From: a virus
Direction: 5' to 3' (one strand)
Length of the DNA: 64,000 nucleotides
Virus record (IMG/VR): IMGVR_UViG_3300037319_000172
Coordinates: 1-64,000 of that record
In this document: in pieces, positions 8,722-16,523 of the stretch
How the letters are laid out: each line of letters opens with the position of its first letter
Numbering within the stretch: the stretch's first letter is position 1
Translations under genes and position numbers: made by a program
The notes under the pieces: model-generated
What the model was told of the DNA's origin: nothing
Seen by the model: only the letters and a program-made list of their open reading frames with translations
The model's database searches: none

Positions 8722-9143
8722 TTATTGTTTATAGATTTAATAAATTCGGTTTGTTGCTTCATCATCATATCTGCACTATGTACCATTGGATAAATAGTAT
8801 CCTGGTCTCCAGTGTTCTTACCTGATAAATTGGAACCTATAATAGTACCTTTTGCGTTGATAGTACCTATGTTAGGTAAATTAGTAACAGTCTCGGGATA
8901 AGTTGTATCATCTCGTTCTGCGAATGTAACCCACCCATCTCTATCTTTATTAAGTGTTCTTAAATCGTTTTTACTATAAAAAACACCGTTAGATTGTAGG
9001 AACCCCTCAGCTTTAATGTAACCAGTAGTATCTAAATTACCATTTAAGGTATCCGAGGTGTTTTTCAACCTCGAATCCTTAACTGATTTAATTTCAGCTG
9101 CTATTCTTGCTACTACTAGCGCTATTTTTGATACTAAACTCAT
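8712..9143 (-). CDS. Short tail fibre protein with shared N-terminal anchor (143 aa)
   Basis: The first 25 residues (MSLVSKIALVVARIAAEIK...) match those of the next gene upstream position by position (MSL, R-x-A-x-E-x-K-x-VK), suggesting a common attachment module. The middle has the NTSDTLNGNLDTTGYIKAEG-type motif typical of phage fibre shafts. The remainder contains KNTGDQDTIYPM, another common fibre sequence. I infer a fibre subunit that docks on the same site as its neighbour. Confidence 0.6.
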   Translation of the reverse strand: MSLVSKIALVVARIAAEIKSVKDSRLKNTSDTLNGNLDTTGYIKAEGFLQSNGVFYSKNDLRTLNKDRDGWVTFAERDDTTYPETVTNLPNIGTINAKGTIIGSNLSGKNTGDQDTIYPMVHSADMMMKQQTEFIKSINNNWK

Positions 9144-9147
9144 TTAA

Positions 9148-9795
9148 TTATAGTAATGCTGATTCAAAAGCGGCAACGTGGTCTACTGTTACGTCTCCTA
9201 TCTCTGTTTTTGTAAATGAATCCGTTATTCCAAATCCAGCAACTGTTGTTGGTTTAGAAAATAATTGATCAAATGTAGTTTCATGTGGATTAGCATCTTT
9301 AATTTGTGAATGGTCAAATGCAGTTCTACCTCTATCTCCCCTGTACGCTGTAGAAGAAGTTTCTCCTAATGCTAAAGACTTAGATATTTCAACATATCCA
9401 CTACCTGTCCATCTGTATGTTATATTATCATCTAATGTTACATAAATAACACTTGTTTCACCAGAGACTGGTAAACTAGAAAAGTCAGCTGATTCTAATA
9501 CATCATCAACATAAGCGGGTAAGTGTGCTGCGGGAATCTTAGCACTAGAGTCTAATGGCGCATATCCATTTGCCTGTCCTTTGTTGTTTACATCTTCAGG
9601 AGTATATCCTAAATCTGCTTGCTTTGTATCTACATCTGCCTTAAGAGAGTTGATTGCTGCTAAAATACTAGTTTTAACTGTTGTTGTCAGTGCTGATAAA
9701 CTACCGGATGCATTACCAGTGATTATACTCTTTACTGTTTTAAATTCCGTTGCTACTCTTGTAGTTAAATCGGAAATTCTTTGAATTAAGCTCAT
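9148..9795 (-). CDS. Tail fibre protein (215 aa)
   Basis: After the anchor-like N-terminus (MSLIQRISDLTTRVATEFK) comes a coiled coil. This is followed by a widespread phage fibre module with NGYAPLDSSAKIPAAHLPAY, VIYVTLDDNITYRWTGSGY and LALGETSSTAYRGDRG. These sequences are characteristic of fibre shafts and tips in many tailed phages. The product is short for a full fibre, so it may be the distal or proximal segment. Neighbouring genes on both sides are also fibre-like. Confidence 0.75.
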   Translation of the reverse strand: MSLIQRISDLTTRVATEFKTVKSIITGNASGSLSALTTTVKTSILAAINSLKADVDTKQADLGYTPEDVNNKGQANGYAPLDSSAKIPAAHLPAYVDDVLESADFSSLPVSGETSVIYVTLDDNITYRWTGSGYVEISKSLALGETSSTAYRGDRGRTAFDHSQIKDANPHETTFDQLFSKPTTVAGFGITDSFTKTEIGDVTVDHVAAFESALL

Positions 9796-9831
9796 TGTTT
9801 ACTTTTTTGTTTATTTATTTTGGTACAGGGG

Positions 9832-10152
9832 TTATACTAGTGCATTTTCAAATAAGAGAGACATATTACCTATTTCTATTTGAGATAGATCAGCCTTTAA
9901 TTCTAATTTAATATTATTATCTTTTATTGTTTCAAATATAGATAAATCTTGATCCGGCGCAAAATTATCAGGGTTTGATGCTGAATAAAATTCAGAAGCA
10001 TTTAATCCATTTAAAGTGTTTGCGTCAATATTTAATAATTCTCCTATACCGTTGTAGTATAATCCATCGACAATTTGTACTAACCTTTGATACGTTGCAG
10101 AAACTTCTGCTTCGGTTAAATCTAGAGTATTAATGTCTTCTGCTGGGTCCAT
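9832..10152 (-). CDS. Fibre-locus hypothetical protein (106 aa)
   Basis: An acidic, mostly helical small protein containing NTLNGLNASEFYSASNPDNF. This resembles the NxLxGxxAxxF segments of phage fibre shafts. Its C-terminus (IEIGNMSLLFENALV) resembles the end of the following 215-codon fibre (DHVAAFESALL), hinting at a shared terminal element. It is the first gene after uvsW in this locus and has late-promoter-like sequences upstream. Confidence 0.5.
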   Translation of the reverse strand: MDPAEDINTLDLTEAEVSATYQRLVQIVDGLYYNGIGELLNIDANTLNGLNASEFYSASNPDNFAPDQDLSIFETIKDNNIKLELKADLSQIEIGNMSLLFENALV

Positions 10153-10170
10153 ATTACTTATGTTTTTATA

Positions 10171-10183
10171 GTATTATATATCT
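10171..10183 (-). promoter_or_regulatory. Late-promoter-like AGATATATAATAC
   Basis: The element is 19 bases upstream of the fibre-locus start at 10152. A second AGATATATA copy lies near 10215-10224, just inside the gap after the uvsW stop. Confidence 0.4.
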
Positions 10184-10227
10184 AATTTTTATTGGTTATG
10201 TTATTATTATATTACATTCTATATATC

Positions 10228-11727
10228 TTATTCAAAGGTTACTCTTTTAATGTTATATTCGAATTTTTCTTGTTTATATATTGATTGCCTAACTTTACCA
10301 TGTTTCCATAAGTAGTTATCCCACTCTTGTGTTCTAATGTTATCAACAAAGTCAATAATTAAAACTTTATCCTTGGACTCATGTTGTCTTAAACCACGTC
10401 CAATTGACTGTCTAATGATTACTTCCGATTTAAACGATTCCGTAAAGAAGATACTGTGGATTTTCTTAATAGAGATACCTGTCGAGAACGTACCGTAACT
10501 CGCGACAATAACAACTTCGTCTCCTGATTCCATTTTCTTTTTGTATTCTTCCCTAATATCTTTGTCAGTTCCACCGTCAACGTAGTAAACTCTTTTATTA
10601 CTTTCTTGTCTAAGCTTCTCGTATAATCTCTTACCATGTTCAATCCTATGGAAAAGTACAAGGGAATTACGGGGTACTCTACCAATAACACTCGAAATAA
10701 ACTCGAGGCGAGCGTCGCTAGTGATGACAAAATGTTGTTCCAATTGAAATACATCTTTATTTTCATATTTGTTTTGTGCTAATTCTTGAAAAGCTAGCCT
10801 CTGTGAGTCTGTTGCGTAATTCATTTCAATTACCTTTACAAAACACTTCGCAATATGTCCTTGTTCTTGTAAAAAAGCTGCTTTAACTTCACTAATTACA
10901 GGGCCAGTCTGACTCATTAGTGTTAATTTATCTAGAGTTCCATCCTTAGGGATAGTACCTGATAAACCAAATTTATATTGTGCATTAGTACACTTTTGTA
11001 GAATTGTTTTAATTGAAGCACTTTTAGCTTTATGTGTTTCATCGACAAGTACTGCGTCGAATTGCGCAAAATACTCAGCATCCTTCTTTGTAAGAGACTG
11101 GTACGTTCCAATTATAATATTCTTGTTTGATTTGATTTTTTGACCTGCGAATATCTGTTGAATCTTTAGTGGGATTCTATTCATATAATTATAGTCATGA
11201 AAATCCTCATGTGCTTGTATTACTAATGAAACATTAGGTACAATCATTAAGATTTTTTCTGCCTTTCCTTTTTCTAACATATACGCTATCGTTAGAAAAC
11301 TAATAAGGGTCTTACCTGCGGACGTAGCAAGCTCTGCAAGGCACTTTCTAAATTTAAGTATATTATATGCCGTCTCTATCTGATAGTCCCTTGGAGTGAT
11401 CTCTGCGCCTTTAAAGAAGTCGTTAGCCCATTGTTCAAACTTCTCCGCGTTTATATTAGGATCTAGTAAACGTTTGATTCCGTTTATCTCAATTTCTAAA
11501 TTATAATCTTTACAAACTTGAAGAACGTATCTCCATAGACCTGCGGGAATCCATTTGTCATCTTTGATATAAGAAACATAACCATCCCATACTCCTCTCT
11601 TTACTAACGGGTTAAATCTCCAGCTGTCGATTCTTTTCGTCAGGGAGATTGTAATCTGTTCTAATTCAAGTTCAGTTGCATCGTCAATTCGTAGGAATTG
11701 ATTATCTTCTGTTAATGTTAGTATCAA
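10228..11727 (-). CDS. uvsW: UvsW-like DNA/RNA helicase
   Basis: A superfamily 2 helicase of 499 residues. Visible motifs are TPRDYQ (111-116), Walker A ATSAGKT (134-140), DETH (229-232), SGT (256-258) and the arginine-finger region QSIGRGLR near 447. The N-terminal 100 residues match the small substrate-binding domain of T4 UvsW, including the WDG and WRY segments. In T4 this enzyme unwinds R-loops and drives branch migration, shifting replication to recombination-dependent initiation. It lies next to a uvsY-like gene, as in T4, which supports the call. The frame appears intact. Confidence 0.9.
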   Translation of the reverse strand: MILTLTEDNQFLRIDDATELELEQITISLTKRIDSWRFNPLVKRGVWDGYVSYIKDDKWIPAGLWRYVLQVCKDYNLEIEINGIKRLLDPNINAEKFEQWANDFFKGAEITPRDYQIETAYNILKFRKCLAELATSAGKTLISFLTIAYMLEKGKAEKILMIVPNVSLVIQAHEDFHDYNYMNRIPLKIQQIFAGQKIKSNKNIIIGTYQSLTKKDAEYFAQFDAVLVDETHKAKSASIKTILQKCTNAQYKFGLSGTIPKDGTLDKLTLMSQTGPVISEVKAAFLQEQGHIAKCFVKVIEMNYATDSQRLAFQELAQNKYENKDVFQLEQHFVITSDARLEFISSVIGRVPRNSLVLFHRIEHGKRLYEKLRQESNKRVYYVDGGTDKDIREEYKKKMESGDEVVIVASYGTFSTGISIKKIHSIFFTESFKSEVIIRQSIGRGLRQHESKDKVLIIDFVDNIRTQEWDNYLWKHGKVRQSIYKQEKFEYNIKRVTFE

Positions 11728-11744
11728 TATTCATGAAACTATTT

Positions 11745-12173
11745 TTATATTCTTGTCATATCGAGGCGATTCTTTATTGCAAAGCCCATATTGTCAAGTG
11801 TTTTCACGGTTGCCTCAAAAAAAGACTTCTGTGTTTCTAGTAAATCTAGTAGTTGATTATCTTCTGCTAGATCTGCTAATAGGAATTTCTCCCGTTGTTT
11901 ATCAGTTAACTTGTAATCGTATGTATAATACTCTATCCATTTTGTTTTATACTTCTGATCAACAGAAGTTTTCTGAGCTCGTATTCTAATAGACATTGAT
12001 GCTAAATTTTCAACTAGTATTTGTCTATAACTTAACGAGTAAGAACTTACCTGTTCTAACTGATTACCTAGTTTCAACTCTACAGTTAATCCCTTGATCT
12101 TATCAGTCCAATCCAGTCTTTGTTTACCTAAATATTCGTCTAATTTAAGTATTTTATCTTTTAAATCTGCCAT
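11745..12173 (-). CDS. uvsY: UvsY-like recombination mediator
   Basis: A 142-residue helical protein, close to the 137 residues of T4 UvsY. The C-terminal FAIKNRLDMTRI parallels the AIKHIQDM end I recall for T4 UvsY. The central IRAQKTSVDQKYKTKWIEYY parallels its AQKKVALKARLDYY segment. UvsY loads the UvsX recombinase onto gp32-coated single strands. The adjacency to uvsW and the nearby gp32 gene support it. No uvsX is in the window. The match is from memory of the T4 sequence. Confidence 0.75.
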   Translation of the reverse strand: MADLKDKILKLDEYLGKQRLDWTDKIKGLTVELKLGNQLEQVSSYSLSYRQILVENLASMSIRIRAQKTSVDQKYKTKWIEYYTYDYKLTDKQREKFLLADLAEDNQLLDLLETQKSFFEATVKTLDNMGFAIKNRLDMTRI

Positions 12174-12181
12174 TAGTTAAT

Positions 12182-12406
12182 TTAAAATAGTGAGTTTTTA
12201 TTGTTGTTTTTAAAATTCTTAACGTATACTGTTGTATTAATCTTCTTTTTAAACTTAGGTTCTGGCATAACTATTTGTTTTTCGTTATAGTCTACAATAG
12301 AACTTTCAAAGCTAATAAGCTGTTTAAGGTTTTTTCTACGGTTTCGATCTTGTTCAAATTCTTCGAATTCTTCATCGATCATATCAATTATGTCTATTTT
12401 TGTCAT
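12182..12406 (-). CDS. Hypothetical protein between uvsY and primase (74 aa)
   Basis: Acidic N-terminal half (IDMIDEEFEEFEQD) and basic, Asn/Lys-rich C-terminal half. Its start overlaps the primase stop by four bases (ATGA-type coupling), so it is co-translated with replication genes. No domain is recognised. A small accessory factor of the replisome or recombination machinery is conceivable. Confidence 0.55.
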   Translation of the reverse strand: MTKIDIIDMIDEEFEEFEQDRNRRKNLKQLISFESSIVDYNEKQIVMPEPKFKKKINTTVYVKNFKNNNKNSLF

Positions 12407-13521
12407 AGGTAAAATGCGTCAAGTTTTGAATCACTGAAATATTTTGAGAGATCTTTAATACAATCATCTTTTAAATAATAAGCAATTCTGACTAAATCAT
12501 TTAAGTCACCTAGTTCTTTAGGATATTTATCTCTATTTTCTTTGTCAATAGAATCTAGATACTTTTCCCATCTTGTATCTAATTTTGTTTCGTTAAAGAA
12601 CTTACCCCACATAAATATCTCTTTACCTCTTTTAAGTTTCTCCATCATCTTCTTTTTACCAGTGGTATCATTATCAAACATGTAACGGATGGTTGGAATT
12701 TCATCAAACTCTTCTGTGGATCTACCAGCAGTCGCTAATCCGATACTATTTTGCATAAACATCGCATCAATAGGTCCTTCAAACATTGTTACTTGTCTTT
12801 GTAAATCAACTCGAAGTATACCAAATAATGTAGATACTTTTTTAAGGCTAATTAATTCTTCTATAGAAACTCCGATATCTTTTTTCATCTCTTGATATAT
12901 CTTTTCAATATCATAAGTTAAATATCTAGCGCTTTTATATTTAGAAAGGGCTCGTGTTTGAAATCCAATAACTTTATTATTAGGAGCAACATTAAGAACT
13001 ACCATTCTCTTGTCTTTAGGAGAATACATAAAGTTTTCAAGCTTGTGCGATAACATTCTTCCTCTTAAATAGAAATAACCAGGATCTCCTGTTTCTATTT
13101 CTTTAAATCCAAAATATTTAATAAGATCTTCTCGTGTAGGTGCTAAATCGTATATCTTTTTAAAAACATCATGCTCTAATACTTCTACTGATTCTGCTGA
13201 AATTTTATGTTCTTGTATAAAATCAATAACTTTGATAGAATCTTCACGATCTTTAAAACCGACATGATGGTCTTTCAATAAACTATATACATCACCGTGT
13301 TGGCTACAGTTAAAACAATGAAATTGTAAACTATCCCAGTATATACTTCCTCTTTTCTTATAAGTATCTGTAAAACTATCACCACAATATGGACACGCAA
13401 GTGCAAGCCTTCCCGGCATTTCCTTAAGCATTCTTTTATTAGGATCTGTATGTTGTGTAGTTACAACTTGTTTTATTAAACTTCTGATCTTAGATTTTAA
13501 TGACTCGTCTATGTTACTCAT
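12403..13521 (-). CDS. DNA primase (T4 gp61 type)
   Basis: The N-terminal zinc ribbon has paired cysteines C43-x2-C46 (CPYCG) and C69-x2-C72 (CFNC). The Toprim domain shows FEGPIDAM (E248) and FDNDTTGKKK (D283, D285), the acidic residues that hold catalytic metal. Length 372 is near that of T4 gp61. It would make RNA primers for lagging-strand synthesis together with a gp41-type helicase, which is outside the window. The neighbours gp32 and uvsY fit a replication cluster. Confidence 0.9.
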   Translation of the reverse strand: MSNIDESLKSKIRSLIKQVVTTQHTDPNKRMLKEMPGRLALACPYCGDSFTDTYKKRGSIYWDSLQFHCFNCSQHGDVYSLLKDHHVGFKDREDSIKVIDFIQEHKISAESVEVLEHDVFKKIYDLAPTREDLIKYFGFKEIETGDPGYFYLRGRMLSHKLENFMYSPKDKRMVVLNVAPNNKVIGFQTRALSKYKSARYLTYDIEKIYQEMKKDIGVSIEELISLKKVSTLFGILRVDLQRQVTMFEGPIDAMFMQNSIGLATAGRSTEEFDEIPTIRYMFDNDTTGKKKMMEKLKRGKEIFMWGKFFNETKLDTRWEKYLDSIDKENRDKYPKELGDLNDLVRIAYYLKDDCIKDLSKYFSDSKLDAFYL

Positions 13522-13547
13522 TATTTTTAAATTTATAATATAAAAAG

Positions 13548-13591
13548 AAAACTCCTCTGATGTAATTTATAAAAAAACATTGAGGAGTTTT
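13548..13591 (-). terminator. Terminator after the gp32 gene
   Basis: Minus-strand arms AAAACTCCTC and GAGGAGTTTT (10 bp) enclose 24 bases and are followed by CTTTTT. It falls 20 bases after the gp32 stop and before the primase start. Confidence 0.75.
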
Positions 13592-13610
13592 TATTAAGTA
13601 GTATTATATT

Positions 13611-14549
13611 TTAGATATCTAAATCGTCTAAGAAAGAATCTAAATCGTCGCTGCTATCAGCTGATGCTGCTGGAGATGGATTAACTGTATCTTCTTTTGG
13701 AAATTCAAAATCTTGTCCTCCGTCAGTTCCTTGAGCTACTGCAGCTTTTTGTTTAGGAGCTGGAGTTGCTTTTGGTTTTGAAACAACCTTATCCATTGAA
13801 CTACCTGGATTTAGATATTGTCTTAATATTCCATTAACAAAGTCTCTTGCGTCTCCGTCCCATGCTTTATATTCATAAGGCTCTAAAGAAGGTGCAGCTT
13901 CTAATTCAGCTTTAATTGCTGTCATAGATTCTTTATTTCTTTCTGCTGGTTCTCCTTCAATTGTAATAGATGAAGTGTTAGCTGAGAATTTAGATTTATC
14001 GTAGTTGTTGTATTCACCTTGTCTTGTGATGATTAGCTCAAAGTTTTTACCTCCGAATAAATCGAATACTTGAGTTGGTTCACCGAATGCAGGCTTTAAT
14101 TCCTCATCAATTTTCTCTTTGATTTTGTAACCAAATTTGTAAACCATATACTGGCCTTCCATTGCTGTGTTTTGAGGATCTTTAACTACTTTAATAAGTG
14201 CGTAGTATTGTTCACGTCTTTTAAGTTTCTCACTCATCTTACGATCTACTGCTGAATCACTGTTACGTAATTTAAAGAAAGATTCCGCAATCGGACATGT
14301 TTCTCCAACAGAGCTAGGTGAATCGACTAATCGACCATTACCTGATGCGTCTGTTAACCAGTGTACATACTTTTTAATTAATGAGTTACGTGGATTTGAT
14401 GGATTTGGAACAAAACGTATTAATGCTTTATATGTCCCATCTTTACCTTGGTCTGCACTAGGTTTATAGATTACATCAGTTTTTGCTTGTTGTTCATGTG
14501 TGTCGACGTCTGTTACGCCTAAATTGAAAATGTCAAATGAGTCTGCCAT
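13611..14549 (-). CDS. Single-stranded DNA-binding protein (gp32)
   Basis: A 312-residue protein with the T4 gp32 plan. It has a basic core with KALIRFVPNP (41-50) and the Tyr/Arg-rich YVHWLTDASG segment, a YMVYKFGYKIKEKID segment (134-148), a linker rich in Pro/Ala/Lys, and an acidic tail (SSDDLDSFLDDLDI). Only one cysteine (C85, ETCPIAESF) is present, so the T4-type His-Cys3 zinc site is absent. It would coat single strands and recruit UvsY, primase and polymerase through the tail. It has a 120-base leader and its own terminator, suggesting a separately controlled transcript. Confidence 0.9.
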   Translation of the reverse strand: MADSFDIFNLGVTDVDTHEQQAKTDVIYKPSADQGKDGTYKALIRFVPNPSNPRNSLIKKYVHWLTDASGNGRLVDSPSSVGETCPIAESFFKLRNSDSAVDRKMSEKLKRREQYYALIKVVKDPQNTAMEGQYMVYKFGYKIKEKIDEELKPAFGEPTQVFDLFGGKNFELIITRQGEYNNYDKSKFSANTSSITIEGEPAERNKESMTAIKAELEAAPSLEPYEYKAWDGDARDFVNGILRQYLNPGSSMDKVVSKPKATPAPKQKAAVAQGTDGGQDFEFPKEDTVNPSPAASADSSDDLDSFLDDLDI

Positions 14550-14670
14550 GTCTTTAATTCTTTTAATTTGTTAAACTTTAAATTCGTTGATCGTTAATTC
14601 TTTCGGTACCGTTTATAACTTTCATGTTAATTATACTTGATTACTTGTAAAAGTTTCAAATTTAATTAAA
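14550..14670 (-). promoter_or_regulatory. Leader/promoter region of gp32
   Basis: This is one of the longest non-coding gaps. On the minus strand it holds TTTG, 21 bases, then TATAAT (about 14631-14662), a plausible promoter, and then an A-rich leader ending AATTAAAGACATG. In T4 the gp32 leader folds into a pseudoknot for autogenous repression. I see no clear equivalent fold by eye. Confidence 0.3.
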
Positions 14671-14859
14671 CTATATATCAAAATTATACAGGGCTCCCTC
14701 TTCGTCTACAAATGACTTTCCGTCCGCTGAGACTGCGAGTCCAGCCTTCTTTAATAGCTCTAAGCTTTCTTTTTTTGTTATTCGATCGGTCGAGACCATT
14801 AAGTCTAAAGTACGTTTTAAGTTCATGAGTTCACAGGGTGCTATCTTTTTGTTATACAT
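14671..14859 (-). CDS. Hypothetical protein (62 aa)
   Basis: A small product of 62 residues with a helical centre (RTLDLMVSTDRITKKESLELL) and a probable beta hairpin (SADGKSFVDEEGALYNF). No family is recognised. It lies between the RuvC-like nuclease and gp32. The coding potential is supported by its place in the co-directional series and by an A-rich leader without competing frames. Confidence 0.55.
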   Translation of the reverse strand: MYNKKIAPCELMNLKRTLDLMVSTDRITKKESLELLKKAGLAVSADGKSFVDEEGALYNFDI

Positions 14860-14942
14860 TATTACTATTATTAAATTTATTTAGATGTTTATGAAACTTT
14901 CTACCCGGATGGCAGTATAAGTTAAGTCTTTAAGTCTGAAAG

Positions 14943-15593
14943 TTAAATATGATCCAAGGTCTGAACGTAAGAGTTCAAGAAGTAAGCATCTACTAAATCA
15001 TCGAACGGCTTTGGGATCTTCAAGGTTTCACCGATTTCGTTAACACAAAAAAGAAGGAAGTCCGAGGCTCTAACAATCTCATCTGTTCCGGTTCCGCCTT
15101 CAATAAAGACTTTCCATAACTGAGACTTATTCATGTTACCTTTTCCTGCATGTTTCTTGATTGTTGATGGTGCGACCGTTTCGATTGTTATTGGATTAAA
15201 CTCTTCAAGAATTTTAAGTTTAAGGATTGCGGCGCCAGCTGCCATGTCTATTATATTATTAGTTCCTTGTTTAGAACCAAAAGAAGTTCCTTCAAAAGCA
15301 AAAACAAATTGAGTCTCTCCTTTAGTGAATTCTTTAATAATGTCTATGATATCGTTTGCTGATGTGATATATCTATTGATCTTACCTAATTCAACTGATG
15401 AATAAGCTCCAACGTTTGTAAAATCAGGTTGCTCTTTTAAAACAACATCAGAAAGTAGAGCAATGTCTTCTTGGATCCTTTGTTCTTTTTTGGTTCCTGA
15501 TTTTGGTTTTAAATAAGAAATGAAATGATACTTGTCTTTAAAGATACAAATACCCGGTGAGTTTAATGAAAAATCTATTGTAACGTAAGTCAT
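14943..15593 (-). CDS. RuvC-like Holliday-junction nuclease
   Basis: A 216-residue RNase H-fold protein. Acidic residues expected of RuvC are visible: D7 in IDFSLNSPG, E101 in FAFEGTSFG, and D198/D199/D202 in FDDLVDAYF. A basic segment KKHAGKGNMNKSQLW (147-160) resembles the DNA-binding part of phage RuvC-like proteins. It would resolve branched DNA before packaging or during recombination, doing the job of T4 endonuclease VII. Its stop is followed by a small gene and gp32. Its start abuts the glycine-zipper gene. Confidence 0.75.
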   Translation of the reverse strand: MTYVTIDFSLNSPGICIFKDKYHFISYLKPKSGTKKEQRIQEDIALLSDVVLKEQPDFTNVGAYSSVELGKINRYITSANDIIDIIKEFTKGETQFVFAFEGTSFGSKQGTNNIIDMAAGAAILKLKILEEFNPITIETVAPSTIKKHAGKGNMNKSQLWKVFIEGGTGTDEIVRASDFLLFCVNEIGETLKIPKPFDDLVDAYFLNSYVQTLDHI

Positions 15594-15962
15594 TTATAAA
15601 GCTTTACCGATTGCAGCACCTAAAGCGGCACCAACTAATCGTGAGGTTAACATACTGTAAAATACTCCTTTTTCTATACCTAATACTTTAGCTATAGTTT
15701 TACCAATGGTTTTACCTAAGGCAAATCCAGATAATCCTCCGAATATAGAACCAAACATTCCTTCGTTTGTCATCTCACTATTAAGAGCGTCAATATCAAA
15801 TGATCCGTCTTCGTTTTTATATTCTTTAACGAATTCTTCTAGAGCTAAATCTACTTTTTCTTCAAGTTCTGAAGTCCATTCTATTTCTAAAGATTCCTGT
15901 AGAATTTGAAGTTCTTCGTTAGTAGCGTCGGCGTCTGCCATGTAATCTAAAAATGTTTTCAT
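15594..15962 (-). CDS. Glycine-zipper membrane-active protein (122 aa)
   Basis: Residues 1-70 are acidic and helical, starting MKTFLDYMADADATNE, which loosely resembles the capsid-targeting-like tag. Residues 72-122 form two Gly/Ala-rich hydrophobic segments with GxxxG-type spacing (FGGLSGFALGKTIGKTI and LVGAALGAAIGKAL), typical of glycine-zipper helices that pack in membranes. If packaged in the head it could be a DNA-entry pore protein. A holin-like role is the alternative. Met8 is a possible internal start. Confidence 0.55.
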   Translation of the reverse strand: MKTFLDYMADADATNEELQILQESLEIEWTSELEEKVDLALEEFVKEYKNEDGSFDIDALNSEMTNEGMFGSIFGGLSGFALGKTIGKTIAKVLGIEKGVFYSMLTSRLVGAALGAAIGKAL

Positions 15963-15974
15963 ATAGTATATATC

Positions 15975-16523
15975 TTAATCTATTTCTAGTTTTAAATTGA
16001 ATTTATTATAAAAGAAATTAATCTCAAACGTATTAAACTCTGCAATATTAGAACTCATGTTAAGATCTAATGCAGATAAAGAGTTCATTAAAGGTTTTTC
16101 AAAAACAGCACTCATAACATGAATTCCTTCAGCATCAAGTATCTGTAATTTTAAATCATCTAAGAATTGTTTATTATCTACTGCACTATAATACAATATA
16201 GTGTCTTGCATTATCCAGTAATTAATAAAGCCATCTAGTATTTGCATTTCTACAGTAAACTGTCTCTCTATTGTATTTTGTATAGGTGGAGCCCCTTTAT
16301 AATATGATATAGTACCATCGTTTGTTGATTGCGATACTGGCTCAAATGATAAACCTGGAATACCAATACCTTGAATTGAATAGTTTATAAAATCAATAGG
16401 CTCAGACATTAAGTTTCCTGGCATTCTATTTAAATACTTTTTATACTTGTCAGCAACTTCCTTAGGTATAAAATTTCTAGGGAATTTAAAGTTAAATAAA
16501 TTGTTTCTACTGTTTAATATCAT
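15975..16523 (-). CDS. Tail-tube-family protein (gp19-like)
   Basis: The segment RQFTVEMQILDGFINYWIMQ (86-105) and the following DTILYY match the pattern of tail-tube proteins of T4-like phages, where an FxVxF strand precedes a NYW loop and aromatic helix. Length 182 is near T4 gp19 (163). The N-terminal 60 residues (IPKEVADKYKKYLNRMPGNL) are an extension. Its ATG shares one base with the stop of the upstream 684-codon gene. It could be the major tube protein or a tube-like baseplate cap. Confidence 0.5.
   Translation of the reverse strand: MILNSRNNLFNFKFPRNFIPKEVADKYKKYLNRMPGNLMSEPIDFINYSIQGIGIPGLSFEPVSQSTNDGTISYYKGAPPIQNTIERQFTVEMQILDGFINYWIMQDTILYYSAVDNKQFLDDLKLQILDAEGIHVMSAVFEKPLMNSLSALDLNMSSNIAEFNTFEINFFYNKFNLKLEID

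Noticed and set aside
10419-10766. Minus-strand 115-codon frame inside uvsW
   Set aside because: It is in a different frame from the clearly intact helicase and has no motif; treated as a shadow.
14578-14625. 15-codon leader frame (MKVINGTERINDQRI) before gp32
   Set aside because: It is too short to distinguish from chance in AT-rich sequence, with no repeat, attenuator or conserved codon run.
15965-15975. AGATATATACT just before the glycine-zipper gene
   Set aside because: It matches the late-promoter-like core but sits only 3 bases from the ATG, so it cannot act as an ordinary promoter for that start. The same problem applies to the copy at 59419-59429.
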